NCBI RefSeq assembly: GCF_040712315.1
Contig: NC_134015.1
Location: 12,978,945 to 13,042,944, forward strand
Direction: 5' to 3'
Length of the DNA: 64,000 nucleotides
From: Castanea sativa
Lineage: Eukaryota > Streptophyta > Magnoliopsida > Fagales > Fagaceae
Shown here in pieces: positions 59,901 through 64,000 of this stretch (position 1 is the first letter of the stretch; every line of letters starts with the position of its first letter). The notes under the pieces are model-generated. The model saw nothing but the letters and a program-made list of their open reading frames with translations. It had not been told where the DNA came from and ran no database searches. The translations under genes were made by a program, and so were the position numbers.

Positions 59901-62900
59901 TTTTCTTTGTCTTGCACTGGAGAGCATATAGAAATTTGATTTGAAACAGGGTTTTCTGTTTGTTTGCCCTTTTTTTTACTAGTTTACGTGAAAATGGAAC
60001 ATGGTTTCAATGGGAAAAAAAATTTAGGAAATTTGGCGTTAATATCCAGTATGACTGTGTCTTTTGATCTTAATTTTGGGCCTCTTTTCTCTGTTTCTTT
60101 ATCTTCTAATGTATCCATGTTCTATGATAAGGGCAAATAGGGAAAGGGGTAAGAAAAAAGTATCAACAAATATTCAAATAATAACTTTGAGTAATCAAAG
60201 AGAACCCAAATGCATACATACGTACCCACTGTCTCTGATACCTTTCAACCAATTTCGTATATCATCAGACCCATTTGGCTCTGCATATCCTTCCTTACCC
60301 ATGTCAGCATGAGATCCATCTGAGAAAATTAATGCACCCTTTGACAATTTAGGATTCCCTTCCCCAAGGAGACTGAATTGCTCAGCATCAGTCATGCTCA
60401 TTGCAACTTTAATCTCTCCAGGCAACATTTGAGATATGGATGGAGACCAAAGGGAATGTACAGCACGAAGAAGCTGCAAATAAACAAAGACATGCCACAA
60501 TTATTACTATCTAGAAACTTAAAGAATATAAACAGTCAAATTATTGCCTGCCCCTAAAAATATCACATTTAAAGAGCATCATTGATGAGAATATTCAACA
60601 TGGCAAATGCATACTTTTAAAAGAGGAGGCAGCATCCATGACAGATGAGAAGCCATTGGGTGTAAAGGATTAGAGCTAGATGTCAAGTTGTTTTGTAAAT
60701 TTGAATACGTTTTTCTCAGTCCACTCCTCTTAAGTGCCTTCTCAAAGAATGTCACTGTGTGGAAAATTGACCACATAGTTGTTGTCTCAGAGCACAGGCG
60801 AACCAGACCTAGTGGTTCAGACAAATAATTATTTTGCCACTCAAGTTGTGTCCACTGTTGGCTCAACGGATTTAGTAACCATGCCAAAACTTCTTGCTGC
60901 TGCTGAATCCTGCACCAATTTTACAAACTCACAATAATAAGAGAGACATACAAAATCACACATATAAACACAGGGTCAGTCACTATAAGCAAGTAATTAC
61001 CCAGCAGTAGAAGCCATTACAAGAAATGCTTCCCCAAGAATATTATGTTCACCACGGAGCAAACAACCTTCTCTTTGCATATGCGCCACGGTGTCTGCTA
61101 TATCCTTTACAAAGAGAACATTACAAAGTGAATAAGATACCAGAGATGAGCTCTTAGGTTCTTTTTTATGTGGACACGGATGATTATATAACTTTATTTT
61201 CCTTACATGTTTATGAGGTATTTATATGTACAAAGAAGCATGAGTAAGCCTTGTGTGCAGGAGGTAATTGAATTTAGAGTATGTTACTTCTAGAAAAATG
61301 GTCAAGTGATTAATTTCACCCTTTCCTATAAACTTAAGCTTTTAGAATAAGTAATAGTTTATCATGGTATCAAAGTAGTGGGTCCTAAGTTCAAACCATG
61401 TCTCCATTCTACCTCTCATTTAAAATTTTAAACTTTTGTAAGTTGAGCACCACTTATTGAGAAGAGTTTGGGTGCACACAAGTAGATAAAAGAACTCACC
61501 TTCATGTGAGGCAGAATACTTTTGTCAGCAGCTTTGGCTATTCGAATAAATGATGTACATATCTGCAACCTCGCATACCGTGCACTACTTGTAGAAGGAT
61601 CCTGCCAAGTGAACCTGATTTAAATTCCATGCCTCTTACGGTTTTCTTTACAAGGAATTGAAAAGGAAAATGACAACTAAAAGTTGCAGACAACCTTAAC
61701 AACAAAAGGAAGTGAGTTTAGGAGCTCAAATAGCTTATTGATGACACTACCAACTGCAGCAGGAAAATGCTTCAGAAAGGGACCCAATGCATCTAAATAG
61801 TGCCCAAGTACTTCCACAAGTGCTGGCTCGGTCCATTTCAAAGAAAGAAGTTGCTGGAGTAAACCTTCAGGTCAAGCAACCAAAATGATTTAAGGAGTCC
61901 AATATATATAACTAAAAACTAAAAACTAAAAACTCTAATAGGATGAAAAAAGTTCGCTAAAAAAAAACCTTCAAATATTCTACAGAGTGCAAGCTGAACT
62001 TCAGAACTACCGCCTCCAAATTCATTTGATCCATCAAAAATGGATATCACAATATTTTCTAGAGCCAATTGCATACTTTCCATCACAGGTAAGTCCTGAA
62101 ATTTAGAAAAGCAAGTACATAGCAAAAGACTGTCATTTATGACATAGGCATGAAGTGATGCTGGGAATCTTGCAACTACAGAGAGAGTAAATCCTATTAG
62201 CAAATGTTTAAAACCAAACCTGAGCAGGCATTTGAGAAAGCAAGAGGTGTTTGATAATTGCAATAGTTCTTTCAGAAACTTTGGCACCAGCTATGAGGGG
62301 CTTGTAAGAAGCAACAAACCTGACCAATTCCAACTGCATTAAGAGATCACACATCATTAAACAAAACCCCAGAAAAGAAAGATCAAAAAGAGAGAACCCT
62401 AAGACCTTTACCTGTATGGACTATCTGAGACAAACAATGTTAGTCCCTCTGACCTCCCCTAACAAAAGGTAACTACCTAAAAGGACATAACATCCCACTC
62501 CTAGGCCACCCTATGGATTTAATCATAAAATCAAAACAGAGGGGGCAAAAAAGCCATTATATAATGCAAGATGTAAACTACTCTTCTTTTTTCCTTGCCT
62601 TTCTTTTGTTTTTATTATTATAAACTATACAAATAATCCCCTCTAAAAAAATTGCAATTGCATGGGCTGTGGCCAAAGCAAGGCTGCAGACATTTCTAAA
62701 TCCCAACTTATAACTTACTATGTTGATGACAGTGTTTAAGTGTCAAATTTTTCTATTGCAAATAAATGATCCTAACTTAATGGAACTTTGATTATAGAAT
62801 GATTCATTATATAAATAATAGAGCAAATATAGAGGGGGAGGGGGGGGGGGGGGGTGGGGAACCCCTACTAGCATACATCCCCAGTCTTCTCCATGCCACT

Positions 62901-63723
62901 TCAACATTTTTTTCTTTTTCTGTTTGAAACAGACTTCCATTTTGCACAATATCCATTGGCCATAAAAAATTCAGATTAGAAAAACTCAGTTACACCTTCA
63001 TTCGTATTTTGACACCTCCCTTCATCTGAGTTGAAGTTATCAACAAAACCTAATGGATAGGACTAGAACATCCTTAGAAATTACAATTCACACCTGTTAT
63101 GACTGTATGAATACCCGCCCCCCCCCCACCTCCCCTGGCAGGGGGACCCTTCTCTTATTAGAAAAAACTATCATAATTGCGGCATGTCGTTGACAAGAAA
63201 AAGAAAAAGGCAAGGTATCAGTATGCAAAATTAACAAAACTAATTCCTAACCATGTGATACATACCAGCCTTGAACGATATTGGCCGAAATCACCCCTGC
63301 CCTCAATATCATCACTCCACAACTCCAACGCCCCCAGAGGAAATGCTGTTCCAGGAGGAACCTTTTCTCTCTTCAGCATGCGCTGGAAAGATATATCCAG
63401 AATTGCACTACATATATCATCATTCACAAAACTTAAGATCTTTCTCTTTTCATTATCAACCTGCGCAGAACCAGTGCTCAGACTATTCACAGCTGAACTG
63501 TCTCCAATTGAATGTGCAACAACCTTCGGCTTTGACATTAAGTCTCTCATTAGTGCCTAACAAGGGAAGCAAGCATTAAAAACATATAAAGGTAACTAGG
63601 TACTACCTAACCTCTATTATTAACACCTCAAAAAGATAATTGGAAAATTACTACACATACCAGCCAAAAGAGCAGGGAGTGATAATGAAGACCTAGCTTA
63701 ATGTGTTGAAAAAACCCCAGCAT
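56950..63723 (-). CDS. HASTY (exportin-5 family), 3' part
   Basis: Plant exportin-5 orthologue, a nuclear-transport receptor of the importin-beta/HEAT-repeat class needed for normal microRNA accumulation. Exons in transcript order: 63661-63723, 63266-63556, 62220-62333, 61969-62095, 61695-61864, 61500-61601, 61001-61104, 60615-60909, 60226-60473, 58088-58591, 57622-57916, 57308-57491, 56950-57029. Phases are compatible and total 858 residues plus stop. Family members are about 1,200 residues, so roughly 340 N-terminal residues lie beyond the right edge. Diagnostic stretches: INDDICSAILDISFQRMLKR-like segment in exon 2, ELWSDDIEGRGDFG, RDSG|YNVLGLSTTIGDSFF across a junction, and SPKEQKQHMKSLLLL near the end. 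The C-terminus reads GEVVGLAAIL. No break seen. Confidence 0.93.
58965..59170. mobile_element. MITE-like repeat in a HASTY intron
   Basis: The ends GTTTGGCTTCAACTTA and AAGTAGATCCCAAACAGAT are partly complementary, with two internal copies of CTATTCATAG.TCTCACTG. Noncoding. Confidence 0.5.
59480..59680. repeat. Interspersed repeat fragment in a HASTY intron
   Basis: Carries the ATTTGGTC(C)TCCAA and TTTAGTCCTCA phrases typical of common plant inverted-repeat elements. Ends not defined. Confidence 0.4.
62834..62860. repeat. Poly(G) tract in a HASTY intron
   Basis: Nearly pure G run of over 20 bases with one A and one T. A C-rich tract occurs 260 bp away at 63117-63135. Such runs are prone to sequencing error. 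Confidence 0.8.
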
Positions 63724-64000
63724 CTGGAAAGAATATAAATGGGTTATAATGTAATTGACTAAATCAATCACACATCAAACATCCATGGAAATGAATAGTT
63801 CACACAATTACACATGATGAGAAATCATCTGGAACTACAGTTTAACAATTTAGATTATAAAACTTGGTATTGTACTTGAAAACCCACATCATAAAAGTTT
63901 TATGCATGGACAAAGTTTTTTTTTTTCCTTTTATATAAGTAATAATTTTATTGAAAAGACTTTATGCACACATCGTGTACACCAAATATTCCTAAAGAAT

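Noticed and set aside
62834..63135. G- and C-rich tracts as regulatory elements
   Set aside because: Simple homopolymers in introns, prone to sequencing error, with no supporting motif.
1..64000. CRISPR arrays, operons or bacterial features
   Set aside because: All gene models have spliceosomal introns and plant families; the repeats are transposons or microsatellites.

Overview
The window is nuclear DNA from a flowering plant. Genes are split by GT-AG introns, the sequence is AT-rich, and MITEs, solo LTRs and LINE, SINE, hAT and Mutator-like remnants are abundant. A woody eudicot (possibly Fagales) is my guess from the overall feel of the repeats; the sequence does not prove it. All exon models were read by hand from splice sites and reading frame.

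Layout. 1-22 kb is repeat-dominated. It holds an NLR leucine-rich-repeat fragment inside an AT-rich block that recurs at 37-40.8 kb, a hAT-like MITE, an 18S rRNA fragment, a LINE insertion, one small C2-like gene with a decayed second copy, three solo LTRs, a long-TIR Mutator-like element, a Myb/SANT-like pseudogene and a LINE ORF1 remnant. 22.3-34.2 kb (+) is a complete 15-exon gene for the epsilon subunit of translation initiation factor eIF2B (734 codons), with a SINE and MITEs in its introns. 35-53.5 kb (-) carries a cluster of tiny two-exon genes encoding cysteine-rich proteins with collagen-like Gly-Pro-Pro tracts on both sides of a CYSTM-like CCCC core: three intact copies and one frameshifted relic. 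Interspersed are NLR fragments, the second AT-rich block, a 1.1-kb TIR element and a hAT element with a transposase C-terminus. 57-63.7 kb (-) is the 3' part of the HASTY/exportin-5 gene (13 exons, last 858 residues), whose 5' end lies beyond the right edge.

The two housekeeping genes (eIF2B epsilon, HASTY) show no functional link to each other or to the small genes. The most distinctive item is the Gly-Pro/Cys small-protein cluster: its intron splits the same cysteine codon in every intact copy, two copies share promoter sequence, and these same two copies have acquired independent transposon insertions in the intron.
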